Assembly (NCBI GenBank): GCA_905147135.1
Contig: LR990053.1
Location: 11,420,501 to 11,484,500 of the forward strand
Length of the DNA stretch: 64,000 nt
Direction of reading: 5' to 3'
Origin: Blastobasis lacticolella
Taxonomy: Eukaryota; Arthropoda; Insecta; Lepidoptera; Blastobasidae
Position 1 is the stretch's first letter. Every line of letters begins with the position of its first letter. A program made the translations under genes and the position numbers. The notes below the pieces were generated by a model. It was not told the DNA's origin. It did no database searches and saw only the letters and a list, made by a program, of their open reading frames with translations. Of the stretch, positions 12,738-24,289 are shown in pieces.

Positions 12738-13087
12738 ATCATCTTGGTTAATGACTTGGTGGTGCTCTCGCGCCCGAGGGCCCGGCGTCCGCTTAGGCCA
12801 TGATCCAAGAATTGGCAGATCAGGTAATTACAGTGGAGCGACTGCCATGTAACCTCCACGACCCTTACCAGGCGAACCTGACCAGAGTGGATCATGGTTA
12901 CACATTCAGTCGTCTGAACGAGCAGGTTTCAGCACGATGTTTTCCCTCACCGTAAGAGCATCGGTTAGTATTAAATTAATGTACATAAATCAGAAAAAAA
13001 TCATTGTTACATGGCCGCAGCGGGACGCGGTACCACGGTACCTCTCGCTTACCAGTCGGATGGGTAACCGCTCGGCCACCGACGCTC
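12738..13087 (-). repeat. SINE A copy 2
   Basis: Nearly full length. It runs from the tail TAATCATCTTGGTTAATG to the tRNA-like head ending CCACCGACGCTC. The box B region is mutated (GGGACGCGGTACC on plus). An RTE tail follows 60 bp later. Confidence 0.8.
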
Positions 13088-13151
13088 CCATAAAATCATT
13101 TTATTACATATTTGACTGTTCATACATAGGTGGGACCAACGACCTGATTAA

Positions 13152-13272
13152 AATTGCAGGTACCAGCTGGATGCGGAAGGCACAGAACCGGCCTTTGTGA
13201 AGATCTCTGGGGGAGGCCTATGCCCAGCAGCGGGCATCTTTCGGCTGATATGATGATGATGATGATGATGAC
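13152..13272 (+). repeat. RTE LINE 3' end with (ATG)n tail
   Basis: The frame reads WMRKAQNRPL, stop, RSLGEAYAQQRASFG, stop, then (GAT)n. EAYAQQ near the stop is a standard RTE C-terminus in Lepidoptera. One in-frame TGA replaces TGG. Confidence 0.7.
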
Positions 13273-16200
13273 TGTCAATCTTGTTCGCAGGTGTAAAACG
13301 GGCGTAATGCGTCAACAGCTGTGATGTGCACACTAATATGCAGTGTGGCGGCCTTTACTTAGTGTGTTTAGCGCTATGCTGTGTACACACTGAATCAGGT
13401 ATGCACTGCACATGGATTCATTATCGAGATAGTGTTTCATTTCCATTAGTAGATTTTAAGTGTTCTTGAGCACAATTATTGTTGGTTTTAGCGACATTTT
13501 CTGTTTAAGTTTGGCATTGTAATCTGTCTGTTGAGATAACTATTATATGGGGAAAAATAAATAAATTAAGGATTTCCAAGATGCTAGACAAGTACATTAT
13601 GTTTAACAAAATGAATAAAATGAAACAAAAAAGCAACAACCATTCAGAACAATATTTACAAATATTTAAAGGGTAAACTCGCGAAATACATTACGTGGAA
13701 TTTATGAAAAACGGGAAATTTTCTGCAAATAAGTAGGTAGTAGATTGCCTTATAACAATATTTTATCGAAAATGTATATATATGGAAAGAAAACATTGTA
13801 AAACGTTTGACATGTGAATACATTTTAACATTGGAAATCTAAAAATCTTTACGATGATACATTTCATTTGTGGCCTTAGCTAAATAACACATGCGAAACG
13901 CGAGTAAACAACAAACAAAATTTAATACCTAAGATTCGCTGCCAACTTAGAAATTACCACTAACTAGAAGTAAGTAATTCAACACGCATTATAACTTTAG
14001 AAACTGTGGTGGGAGCGAAGACTCTTAACTAAGGGTGAAAATCTTAGATTCCACATTCCCTTGGGAAAACAGCTATTACTACAGATAAATTGGGTACGAA
14101 TACTGTGTTAATAGATTAGTATAGTATAGTAGTATTAGAGTTAGTGAAATAATTATGAATCTACTAGATACATATTTAAGTACTTTACTACCTATGTATA
14201 AATTCCATATACATATTTAAGTGCTTGACTACCTATGTATAAATTCCATACAATAGTACAACCATAATTATTAAAGTTCGTTGTATAACAAAAATTTAAT
14301 ATAATATATTGGGCAATATATACGTTGCAAAATATATATTGGGCAATCCCCATTATGGCATGAATGTAAATATCCAAATATCTTTTGAAATAATGACATC
14401 ACAGTCGGATTTGATAATGTGGCGTAACGTAAAAACATAACACTATGATCCAAACGATAAACGAACTGGCTAAAGTGAGAGAGAGTGATCAAAACTTTTT
14501 GTTATTTGGAAAAGAGGATTTTGGAATCTTTGGTCTCTTCATTTGGTTAAAAGAACTGTCAAGATCGTAAAATACCAAACAGGATTATGTATGAGTTCTC
14601 AAGTGTAGTTCCAAAAACCTTAGCCTTAGTAGTCCCCTGAGCCTTTTTCAAGCATGTGGTTTAAATTGCACCATGCCAAAACACTAAGACCAGACTGACA
14701 CATTTCATTTTATTTTTAAACGCTCTTTTCCTCCTCGTCCCGTGACCCCTACCGGACAAACGAAATAAAAGGGTCTCTGTTAAACAAAGTATGAACATAC
14801 ATAACTCTGTGACGCTCGACAGTGGGAAGCGAGATTGAATCCTCGCACATCCGACGTTTTCCACCCCAGCTGGTCCTATATGACGTCACGTCACAGCGAA
14901 GCGTATTCATGAACCCTGCATTTTCCGCTACTCATCCGCTTTGCTGGCTCCGGGTAATTTGCACATTAAAATTTCCGAGCGCCCGAAAATTGGGATAATG
15001 CACATGTTTTGACGGAAATTACAAACTCCAATAAAAGCCACGCGGAGCCACTGGAACTGTATTGTTGTGTACCTCGTGAAACTGAAAATAATTTAATTTA
15101 CTCTAAAAGGACATTACAACAAAACAAATTACCTTTATTTAAATAACTGGATACGCGAAAGGAAAAATTGTATTTGCCCCACGAGTTTCGTTATTTTCAA
15201 ACTCCAACTTCCAAAAACGAACTTTGATGATGAGACGAACGAACGAGATGACAGTATAAAAGACAGCAAGTCTCAAGGCCAGAGTCTATCATTTGATGGT
15301 ATATATCGGACCTGCTTCTCACATGGCCAGTGGTAAGCAGCGTGTTCATGCAAGATCTCTTAGAAGAGATTATTAGTAGAAGGTGCTGGAGCAACTTTGT
15401 GATTTTGATACCTCCTAATAAATTAGTCTAAAAGATTGTCCGGGATACAGCACAGGATCGTGTTTGGTGGAAAGGGTGAACAAGGAATTTCCGACACGGA
15501 TATATACCTACGGTGGAGAAGTATACTATAATTATAATTTAATTTAAAATAAATTTTGTCACATTAAATAGAGTCGTATTCAAATGTGGACATTTACATC
15601 ATTCCTAAGTATCAGATATAATGAATTAAATCCCACTTAGAAACACAAGTAACTTAAAAATAAAAAAAATATAAAAGTCGAACACTGCTTATTATTTCTT
15701 TATGACTCGAACAAACCTATAATTCTAACGACAAACACTTACAAAAAAACGGAAGCCAAACATCACGAAATTAATAAAAAAATTCTCAATTTTTATTCTT
15801 TTTTAACGAAAAACAACGTTTATCAATAGTACCGCACATCAGAGAAATTTGTTGAACTTCATATGGATTGCACGATATTTTCTAGTTTAGTGAAAACAGC
15901 AGATACGTTGCACGCGCTATTGATTCCTTTAGTCTGATCAGTTTGAATAGATATAAGTTATCGGTCCATTAGGATTTTGTTGCAACCTAAATAATAAAAA
16001 CCTAAACATATTATTAATGGATTAAGTGACTATGTAACAGTAACAGTTGCGATCACAACGATTACTCTTTTTTACGCACATATTTTTTATTTCCTCAAGT
16101 AAATGTAGTATATCAAACCTATCATTTCAACAACATAATTTCAATTTATTATCTTTTCTATATCTTCCCCAACCTCTAAATCATATAAAAGCCGTCGATG

Positions 16201-16333
16201 TTTACCTCTTAGAAAGTCGCGCATTAAAGAAATCATTGCTCAATTTTCATTTACGTGTTTGATGCTCCGTAGGTTGTTATAAATTTTGATATCGGTATCT
16301 ATCTAAATGTAAAATTGGATAACTTTTGCGCAG
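13273..16333. other. No gene seen; likely upstream or intronic sequence of dpr
   Basis: A palindromic CRE-like TGACGTCA lies at 14881-14888 within a GC-richer patch (14860-15060). The missing first dpr exon may lie here or further upstream; none was recognised. Confidence 0.4.
14168..14249 (+). repeat. 41-bp tandem duplication
   Basis: Two adjacent 41-bp units beginning ATACATATTTAAGT differ at only a few positions (TACTTTACT versus TGCTTGACT). Confidence 0.9.
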
Positions 16334-16501
16334 AGCCCCTTCGCTTTCCTGAAGACTACCGGAGCAATGTCAGGAGGCGTCGGAGCGATGATAAGGACGG
16401 CCTCGCGCTGTCCAGGGAGATATTCAAAAACATCACGAAACAACTACGCGAAAATATCAGGCGCGAGGGAGCGTCTGACAAGAACGATCATTTGTTACAG
16501 A
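16334..16501 (+). CDS. dpr18: dpr gene, first recognisable exon (N-terminal linker)
   Basis: The acceptor is TTTTGCGCAG and the donor is A|GTGAGT at 16502. The frame reads PLRFPEDYRSNVRRRRSDDK and continues to NDHLLQ, with a charged linker and no Ig motif. It ends one base into a codon, which the next exon completes to Thr. The start is set only by the acceptor, so the exon may begin a few bases either side. A basic RRRR run followed by Ser looks like a furin-type site. A competing open frame over the same stretch does not splice in phase to the Ig exon. Confidence 0.7.
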
Positions 16502-19500
16502 GTGAGTATCGATTCCACCCTCCAGGGCGCGCTTCATCGCAAAGGAATATCTCGTGTCATAATACGGAATAAAGTTTTGGGAGGGAGTTATATACGAGAT
16601 CTCAACTCAAACGTCTAATGTACAGCGATTGATCTTTTTTACCATTGAAAGTCATTCGTCATTTTTGCGCAATGGTACCGAATACTTTGGTATTTATACA
16701 GTTTGAAAAATATTTGAAATGCAATGTAGCGGTCAATGACTTTGTTGCTTAGATACTGGGTGAGCGTTGTTTTCAAGATATATAGGCGATAAAATAGTTG
16801 AAGTTCTGTCCACGCAGTCTATCTATACGGAATTTCGTGGAAGTTTCTAGCAATCTGTTTTATTATCCTTTGCGGTTTTCATCCCCAACTTGTTTACGAT
16901 TCATAAAATAGAGATTTGCCCACAATGTGAAAACTCATCGAACAACACAGAGATTTGATAGAAACCCGAATGAAAGAGAAATGTTAGCATGATTTTGTTA
17001 TGTATGTCGAATCTTGCGTTTTGATACGGAAATAAAATTGAAATAATGTTGATTCGAGAGCGTGAATAAATACATTCTGATACGAAAAACTCAACAAATC
17101 GGAAAGAGTCGGAAGATTAACCGGGTATTCATTATTATATGAAAATAAAATATTTTATGTCTGCTTTTCTTTATATATGGTTATTTTTCTTTTTTAGACT
17201 GTATTCTTCTTCATGATCATCATAGTAAAGTAATGTATTGTTTAATAAAAGAGTGTAGTCTTTTATCAATACTTCCCTTTACAAATACATATTCATTAAC
17301 TAAAATACTTGCACACGATTTTATTCAATAATAGTCCTTATTCAATAATATTAACCGACACTTTTCTTTGCAGCCAAGGTAGAAGAATCGCGCCACTTCG
17401 TCCCTTACCAGGGATACCATCACCATGAGCATCATTGGGGCCCCTACTTTGAGGAGGAAAAGCTTACCCATGTGGCTGCTCACGTCGGTTCCGAAGCTCT
17501 TCTGAACTGTAGAGTGTCAATGCTCAAGGATAAAACAGTAAGTTCTAAATAAAAAACTTGTATGGACCTTAGAGAAAATACATTACATACAAACGAAATA
17601 CTGACACACTTCATATTATTAAAATAAAATGTTTGAAAAAGAATCCAATATCTCCTCAATGCCGATGCGATTATAATATGTGTATAATAGATGCATTTAT
17701 ATTAAATAAATTGCCAAGAAAATCCGTGCGAATACTGGCGGGTGGCTAGTAATAAATAATAATTTACTGTAACTGTATAAATAATTAAATAATTACCAAT
17801 ATTATGGTTGGAATTTAATCAATGTGCCCTTTACTAACAGAAAATCAGCTTACTTAAAATAAACAACAACACACAAACACTACAACATTTTAATTACCTA
17901 AAACTAGTCTGAATTATAATTAACTAAATTAGATCAACATAAAATTGTAGGGTTTGAGTTCAATGTTATTATTACAGAATTTACACTATTTCAATGTCCC
18001 ATTGTGCTGTCTGATATTGAAGAGCCGCCTTATATCAACATATTTCTCGGCAGCGCTTTCAAGAATGCAACTCGTAAACCGAATAATTCAAAAGCGGCAT
18101 TTCACGCTGATATTCACGGAATGTGTCGAGTAAAAAATAAAATGGCGACCGCCTATTCATTCGGAATTTTTCCCGGGATCCATTAATAACCTCTTTTGAA
18201 AGGAGTTAGAAGGTCAAGCCAGTGGGAATAATATCAACATTGAAATATACTTTTTTACTTTCTTTTTCTCAAATGCTTAAATGAATAATATTTGAAGAAA
18301 CTGCGTTTAAGAATGATGAAAAAATTTATTGTCGTGAGAGTATTCAATTCAAATCCTACTTTTATGTGTTTTTAATTCAATTACTTCAAACTTATGGATA
18401 TTTTTACTCCTTAAGTAACAAAAGAAAAACAGCCCACTAACATTGTTCACAATATCACACTATGTCAATGAAGAATATCCCTCTATTTACATTAAGATCG
18501 GTCTTCTCAATTTATTTGATATGTTTGATACCAGGTGATGTGGTTACGCAACACGACAGACTCCGCTCAGCTGCTGACTGTTGGCCCGGCGACTTATGCT
18601 GGCGACAGCAGGATATCGGTGAAATTCCAATATCCGAACAACTGGAGGCTTAGTATGAACCCAGTCAAGGTCTCCGATGCGGGACTGTACATGTGCCAAA
18701 TCTCAACACATCCTCCAAGAACGATATTCGCCAATTTAACCGTATTACGTGAGTACATCCTCGTATTTTGTATATTTTCTTCGAGACTGTACTCATTCAG
18801 ATACTTCATTAGTAAATCTGCTCAAAATAATATTTAGAATGAATTTGAAAACTATTTTATTAAACTAATTTAATTTATTAAATATTAAATATAATGGATT
18901 TAAATCCACATAATGGACGAGCCATTCAATTATTACCTTCGCTTTTATGTTTAACAAATGGATTTTAGATTACTCCTTTTCAAAGTAAATAACACTCGTA
19001 TTTACCTTTTAACCTTTTATGGGTAGGGAATTTAATTTAGTTTAAATAAATGTGGATGATTTATCACTAGTTACATTCAGTAAACGATGTCTATTTAAAT
19101 TAAATGCTCCATTGTTAATGTTTCTACTAACTAGTTCATTAAACTTGCAGCCCCACTGATAACCGTAAACGGTGATGAAACTCACGAGATAAAAGACAAA
19201 TTTTACAAAACCGGTAGTCCTATTAAGCTATCGTGTATCATATCAGACGAGTACATAGTCGTCGCAGAGAAAAAGCCGACGACAACGACAACATTGCCGA
19301 CAACAACTCCGATCACGTCTACGACGGAGATGACGACAAAAATGAGTACAGTGTTCAACAGGATAGATGTAATGTTGAATAAGAGTTGGAGTGTCGAGAC
19401 CACGACTATAACTTCCACTGTTAGTATAAGTACCACGACGAAAAAAGCGGACACTACCACCGAGAGAACGACTACAGTCGCGCCCACGAAGCCACCGGTC

Positions 19501-21367
19501 GTGAATAATGTATTTGGCTTAGTTTGGAAGAAACAGGGGAAAGAATACACAGACAACGTCAGTTTTAGGAATATGAGGTAAACGCTTTACGGTCTCGGAT
19601 ACCGTTTGAGAATTTTACGAACTGTTAGTTTTAACCAATGGAGAACTAGCAAGTGTTTCGTTTCTTTTATGTTAGAATTATAATACCTAGTGGTATGTGG
19701 TTGATGTTGCGGGAATTTTGGAATCATCATTATCATCTCGGCGTCATGTCCCGGTTGCGCTCCCAACGCGCGACAACCCAAAACACACACTAGACAGTCC
19801 CAACTAAATCACCAAACTCTAAGCACGAAAACAGCCATCGGGAGGGGGGGGGGGACTCGAGGGCCCGGGGTCCGCCTGGGATGTTGGAATACCACTTGAT
19901 TTTCCTTTTTTTTTATAAAGCATATATTTTCAATATAAATTCGAACAGATTAGAATCGGGAAACTAGGGCTCAAGTTTGATAAAAATGGAAAGTTCTCAG
20001 GGATTAGTTAATATGCCGCATATTCTTTCTGCATTACCTTGCAAACATAATTCCAAAATTTTAAGCATTCTTACATAGTTAACAGCAGATATACGAGTAG
20101 ATAAGTTGATGGCACCTTTACAGTAAAACTCCTAGAGCTTAAATGCGTTCTAGCACTGTGAAAAATTCATTATCTTCTTAAAACAGATAATCTATTATTC
20201 AGTCATGCATATCAGCTGCAGGATGTTTACTACTGGCCATAAACCTCTCTCGGCGCCTTCAGAGTCTTACTGCATTTATCGCCGTCTTACGACCTTTACA
20301 AGGTGGTCTATTGATTATTCCAAGGCTGCTCAACCTTTTTAATAGCTATTCAAAATTATTATTTAAAAATGACTAATTCATTATTATTTAAATTGGCCAC
20401 ATCGTGGCCCGCGAGCCTATGTTTTAGCAGCCTTGGATTAGTTCATCGAATGGAAATTATGAACTAGTAAAATCATCTTAGCGTTAATGTACATCATACT
20501 AAAAATAAGGATTAAAAGTTCTTCATTCCTAAAGTAATCATATATTTACAGTGCAACCATCAGCATAGCTTCAGCATCACAGAATGACAGTGGATTATAC
20601 ACTTGTCACTTACAGAACCATTCTCAAGTACCAATCATCGTTCACGTGTTGATAGGTAAGTTTTTTTTTTGGTCCCTTATATAAGTTTTATGTTCCCATC
20701 GAAATGTACTTACAGAGTATTCTTAAATCATTAAAAACCTTGAAGATAATGTCAATAAAATTTCCAACAGAACCAACTTCGAGTTAATTACAGCTTAGGC
20801 CAGCATGTGGGCCTCTTATAAGGACTGTAGATAAAATCCAAGTTCTAATAAAATGTCACTAATATCATAACTTTTTGTCTTCACTTTCATCGCAAATGTT
20901 ATCAAGCTTGTTACCCCGGGTATGTGCATGCAACTGCTTCGACGCATATCGAGGTAAAAACAATATTAACCGCGGTAAGAATCCGATAACATGTGCGATG
21001 AAAGTGTAGTGAATAACCACGAAAGTCTTAAAATCTTTCTGTCTTTTTTGTTGCTTCATCGTCGCTTTTGTAAACCATAATGTAAGGGGTCGCCTATCCC
21101 AATGGCACTTTTATCTACCCTTTGTCTTAAGGACCATTATACCATATAAGTTTACCATTTGATAATAAATAATTTTTTGTTAGATTGGAACTGTGCTGTA
21201 TTATTTGTTTAATTATTAAGTAAGTATCTAAAGTTCTGCTAATCTTTCCAACAGGCGAAAATCAAGCAGCGGTACATCACGACACCTGGAACAAAGGCAC
21301 CTTATTCTGGCAACCTCAGAATTTGACGATAATATCTGTAATAGCATTGCTGTTGTTTTTCACATGA
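16334..21367 (+). CDS. dpr18: Dpr-family two-Ig cell-surface protein (Dpr18-like), six exons, 5' end missing
   Basis: Joining 16334-16501, 17374-17537, 18535-18748, 19151-19577, 20552-20655 and 21255-21367 gives one open frame of about 395 codons ending in TGA; all borders are GT..AG and phases match. Ig1 shows LNC (B strand), VMWLR (C strand Trp) and DAGLYMC (F strand); Ig2 shows KLSC, LVWKKQ and DSGLYTC. The stretch TVGPATYAGDSRISVKFQ followed by PNNWRL and QISTHPPR is typical of Dpr Ig1. Dpr proteins are neuronal surface receptors that bind DIP partners in synaptic matching (family knowledge). The last residues, LTIISVIALLLFFT, form a short hydrophobic tail consistent with a GPI signal. 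About 96 residues, very Thr-rich, lie between the Ig2 Cys and Trp, where about 10-15 are usual; a long insertion there is also my recollection of fly Dpr18, hence the symbol. Signal-peptide exon(s) upstream were not found. Family call is firm; the ortholog number is inference. Confidence 0.9.
17374..17537 (+). CDS. dpr18: dpr gene, exon carrying start of Ig1
   Basis: Acceptor TTCTTTGCAG, donor ACA|GTAAGT. The exon encodes a His-rich stretch (GYHHHEHHWGPYFEEEKL) and then THVAAHVGSEALLNCRVSML, the A and B strands of the first Ig domain with its first Cys. It ends in phase 0 at KDKT. Confidence 0.93.
17718..17750 (+). mobile_element. Possible Helitron 3' end remnant in dpr intron
   Basis: CCGTGCGAATACTGGCGGGT is followed by GGCTAGT, similar in layout to the endings above but with a poor hairpin. 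Confidence 0.25.
18535..18748 (+). CDS. dpr18: dpr gene, exon carrying rest of Ig1
   Basis: Acceptor ATACCAG, donor TTAC|GTGAGT. It encodes VMWLRNTTDSAQLLTV through DAGLYMCQISTHPPR and FANLTVL, the C to G strands of Ig1 with the core Trp, the DxGxYxC motif and one NLT glycosylation site. It ends in phase 1. Confidence 0.95.
19151..19577 (+). CDS. dpr18: dpr gene, exon with Ig2 start and Thr-rich insertion
   Basis: Acceptor AAACTTGCAG, donor GAG|GTAAAC. It begins PPLITVNGDETHEI, then YKTGSPIKLSC (Ig2 B strand). A segment of about 96 residues rich in Thr, Ser and Pro follows before LVWKKQGKEYTDNVSFRNM (C strand). The insertion is within one exon and fully open; the long ORF on the other strand here is its shadow. 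It ends in phase 2. Confidence 0.92.
19728..19885. repeat. SINE A fragment with 11-G run in dpr intron
   Basis: Pieces of the 3' part of the SINE A family are recognisable: the block around GGCGTCATGTCCCGGTTGCG and the GC-rich block GAGGGCCCGGGGTCCGCC. Between them lies unrelated sequence and a homopolymer of 11 G at 19844-19854. The order is scrambled relative to complete copies. Confidence 0.5.
20321..20435. mobile_element. Small hAT-like MITE in dpr intron
   Basis: The ends are perfect 10-bp inverted repeats, CAAGGCTGCT and AGCAGCCTTG, with 8-bp flanks GATTATTC and GATTAGTT (6 of 8 match) that could be a decayed hAT-type target duplication. CTCAACCTTTTTAAT just inside the left end resembles hAT termini. 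At 115 bp it has no coding capacity. Confidence 0.55.
20552..20655 (+). CDS. dpr18: dpr gene, exon with Ig2 E-G strands
   Basis: Acceptor TATTTACAG, donor ATAG|GTAAG. It encodes ATISIASASQNDSGLYTC and HLQNHSQVPIIVHVLIG, giving the second Cys of Ig2 and the GxYxC motif. Too short to appear as a stand-alone long ORF but in phase with both neighbours. Confidence 0.93.
21255..21367 (+). CDS. dpr18: dpr gene, last exon with hydrophobic C-terminus and stop
   Basis: Acceptor CTTTCCAACAG. It reads ENQAAVHHDTWNKGTLFWQP then QNLTIISVIALLLFFT and TGA at 21365-21367. With only a short polar stretch before a terminal hydrophobic run and no cytoplasmic tail, a GPI anchor is more likely than a transmembrane helix. 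Confidence 0.92.
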
Positions 21368-21387
21368 ACTCAACAATAAGTTCAAAT

Positions 21388-21513
21388 AATAAATATTTGA
21401 AATGATACTACATTGAAATCCTAAATCCCTTCTTACAAATACTAGAATTGTTACAATAAAATGAAAAGGAATGAAATGTTGCAAACAACGTTATAAAAGA
21501 AATTTGCAATAAA
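21388..21513 (+). terminator. Candidate poly(A) signals of the dpr gene
   Basis: AATAAA occurs at 21388-21393, 21455-21460 and 21508-21513, 21 to 141 bases after the stop codon. Which one is used cannot be told from the sequence; AATAAA is also common by chance in AT-rich DNA. Confidence 0.5.
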
Positions 21514-23285
21514 TTGGCCATTTTATCTCACAAATAGTGTATTACCCTCTTTTACACATAGTTTTTGTAAAAAACTTTCAAGGAAATCTAAACAATCAAC
21601 TCTAATTGAGCAAACACTGCCTAATTTATGTAAATCGATTAACTATAATAAAAAAAGAAATACCGAAGGAAGAGCAAAGGAAAATGTTTCCGAAAGAAGT
21701 TAAGACTCCCGCCAAATGCGGGTACACGAAGGGTTCCGTACAAAAAAGTACTAAAAAATGCATAATATTAGATTATTTGTATGCCCATCGGGATGTGAAG
21801 TTCTATAAACGTCATTTATGACATGCAACACTATGGAACATTTCAAACGTGTTATGGTTCATAACATTGTACATAAGGTAATTAATTTTTGCCGACAAAC
21901 AGAGACGCATAGTGGAGTATCGGTAATAGCGTCATTTTTGCACGGAACTCTAAATAGTATTTTTGAAAAAATAAAATCGAAATGTCCGTTTTTCTGACGG
22001 ATAATTGTAAAATAATGTAGGTATCCGGTATATTGACCACGAATGCTAGAGTTAATATTTCTATTACGATAACAATTTATTGTATGAAAGGTAAACTAAA
22101 TAATAATCATTTTTTTTTTTACAAAACCTGTAATAAGCTAGTTTAATATTCCAATTTTATAATCCTAATCCGTTATTGATGCCAAATAAGTATTTGTTTT
22201 TGTTAATTTGCACACTGCGGTGAAATTAGTGATAATAATGATTAATCAAAACATTGCCCAAACAATATGTTGCATTTTATTTTTCACCGATTCACCCGTG
22301 TCCAAATTGACATATTGTTTCAGAACTAAAATAACTACTTATAGATTATAAGAGTTATTATAATGACATACAATAAATCTAAGTAGAATGTAAATAAGCA
22401 TTTTATTGCTAAAATTGGAATTTATTTTCAAGTAATGATAAACACTACTTAAAATTATGGATATTGTTGTAAAGTAAGTATAATGTATACTACAAAGTGT
22501 TTCAAAAGCAATCTTGTGAATATTGTTTAAAATTTGAAATATTTTGTTATTTGTAAAATAAATCATTGTTAAAAATTGGCATAGCCTGCTTAGATGCTAA
22601 TTACTTTTAAAACATTGAGATTTTAATTTTATTCGTTGTTACCCTATTGTGTTGTAAACATTTTCTCATCTGTAAACAGGAGATTATATTACAATGACTG
22701 TAAACTATTACATAAATTTAATATAATATATAATAATAATATGAAAAGAACCAGACTTTCTTTTTTCACACTCGATACACAAACTATGAACCTAGCTAAA
22801 ATTACAAGTATAATGGAAATACTCTTCAGATTTGAAGAGATCGTTTTAGTTTGATAGGTGGTCCAATATCCAATAAGCTGGGAAGAAAAGAGTACTCTGC
22901 GGTAAGTTCTAAAAATCATCGTGCAGCGTATTATGAGCGATTCACCGCTATAGCGGCGATGCCATCATCTCTCACGGAGAAAATGGGAAAGGAGGCCGAC
23001 GAAGTAGAAAATCAATTATACAGTTGACTTCAAAGGGTAATAAAGAAGCCTCACGCCCGATGTTTCTATTAACAATGAAGAGGTTCAAGTGTCCTCACCC
23101 ACGCCAAGGGACGCATTCTTGGCTTGTATGAAAATTGTGCCCGAGAGAGAAAATGGGACGCGAAAATATGATGTAAGTAACCGACTAGCTTTTTATGGTT
23201 GTTTATTTATAATATTTTCATGCGAGATTTCGGCATGTTGTGCTTCTTAGTTATCTACTACTCGATTTTGTTGAGTATTAACAAG
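21514..23285. other. No gene seen
   Basis: AT-rich. Open frames at 21606-21821 and 22339-22919 show no motif. Confidence 0.5.
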
Positions 23286-23985
23286 AATCATCTTGGCGTT
23301 AATGGCTCTATTGTGCTATCGCGCACGAGGGCACGGGGTCCGCCTTGACCATGATCCAGGATTTGGCAGATCAGTTAATTACAGTGGAGCGACTACAATC
23401 TAACCTTGGAGTTTCACGGAAGGATCAGGTTCGTAACGCCCACATCCGGGGTAGCCTTGGCGTTCGTGACATCGCAGATAAGCTGCAGGGTGCCGCCTTC
23501 GATGGTATGTCCACGTCTTGCGCCAGACCAGCAAGTTATGTGGGGAACAAGTGTCTGGCCATGCCGCCCCCGCCGGGCACGGGAAGGAGAGGCCGGCCCA
23601 AGAAGCGATGGCTTGACGTAGTCAAGAACGATATGCGTGCCAATAATCTTACCACTAGGGATGCCGAAGATCGAGCGAGGTGGGCCAAGAATAGCAGAAA
23701 GGTGGACCTTGGGCCCTCGTGAGCTGCGCGGGGGCGCAACCGGGACATGATGATGATGATGACTGCTATCTGACCTCCGTGACCCTGCTACCAGGAGAAC
23801 CTTATCAGATTGTATCACGGTTACACATTCAGTCGCCCAAATGTGTAGGTCTCATCACGATGTTTTCCCTCACTAAAAGAGCATCAGAACTCAGAAAAGT
23901 CATTGGCACATGACTGCAGCGGGATTTAAACCCGGTACCTCTCGCTAACGAGTCGGATAACCTAACCACTTGGCCACCGACGCTC
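23286..23985 (-). repeat. SINE A copy 3, split by an RTE insertion
   Basis: The SINE's 3' part (23286-23408) and its 5' tRNA-like part (23763-23985) are separated by a LINE fragment. Rejoining the flanks at GACTGC/TATCTGACC restores the order seen in the intact copies. Confidence 0.8.
23409..23762 (+). mobile_element. 5'-truncated RTE LINE inserted in SINE A copy 3
   Basis: It encodes VRNAHIRGSLGVRDIADKLQ, then after a frameshift region ASYVGNKCLAMPPPPGTGRR, GRPKKRWLDVVKNDMRANNL and TTRDAEDRARWAKNSRKVD, the C-terminus of RTE-type pol proteins. It ends in an (ATG)n tail. The flanks GACTACAATCTAACC and GACTGCTATCTGACC (12 of 15 match) look like a decayed target duplication. Confidence 0.8.
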
Positions 23986-24289
23986 CTCGATTATTGACAA
24001 GAATATGCCTAAATAAAGAGTACATAATTAGTTGCAGATGAGCGGCAGTAGGATTCTGTTCGCATGGGTAGGTACCATCGCCTTTACTATTTCTGGCTCG
24101 AGCAGCCATTATCTATTCTTGCGTTAACAGGCATAATTTATATCAGCTCAGTTCTCCCAGCCCTCCAAATGTATAAGTATTTCATGATTCGTAAGTTTTG
24201 TGGGAGATAGATATCACAGAGTAGTACAATTAACACTTTATAAGTGGGAATTTTAAGAGCTTGTATGGTTTTTTATATCACTAAGGTAT

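Noticed and set aside
19203..19556. 117-codon minus-strand frame rich in Val
   Set aside because: Exact antisense of the Thr-rich dpr exon (ACN codons read backwards as NGT/Val).
23345..23722. 125-codon frame as a host gene
   Set aside because: It is an RTE LINE C-terminus joined by chance to SINE sequence.
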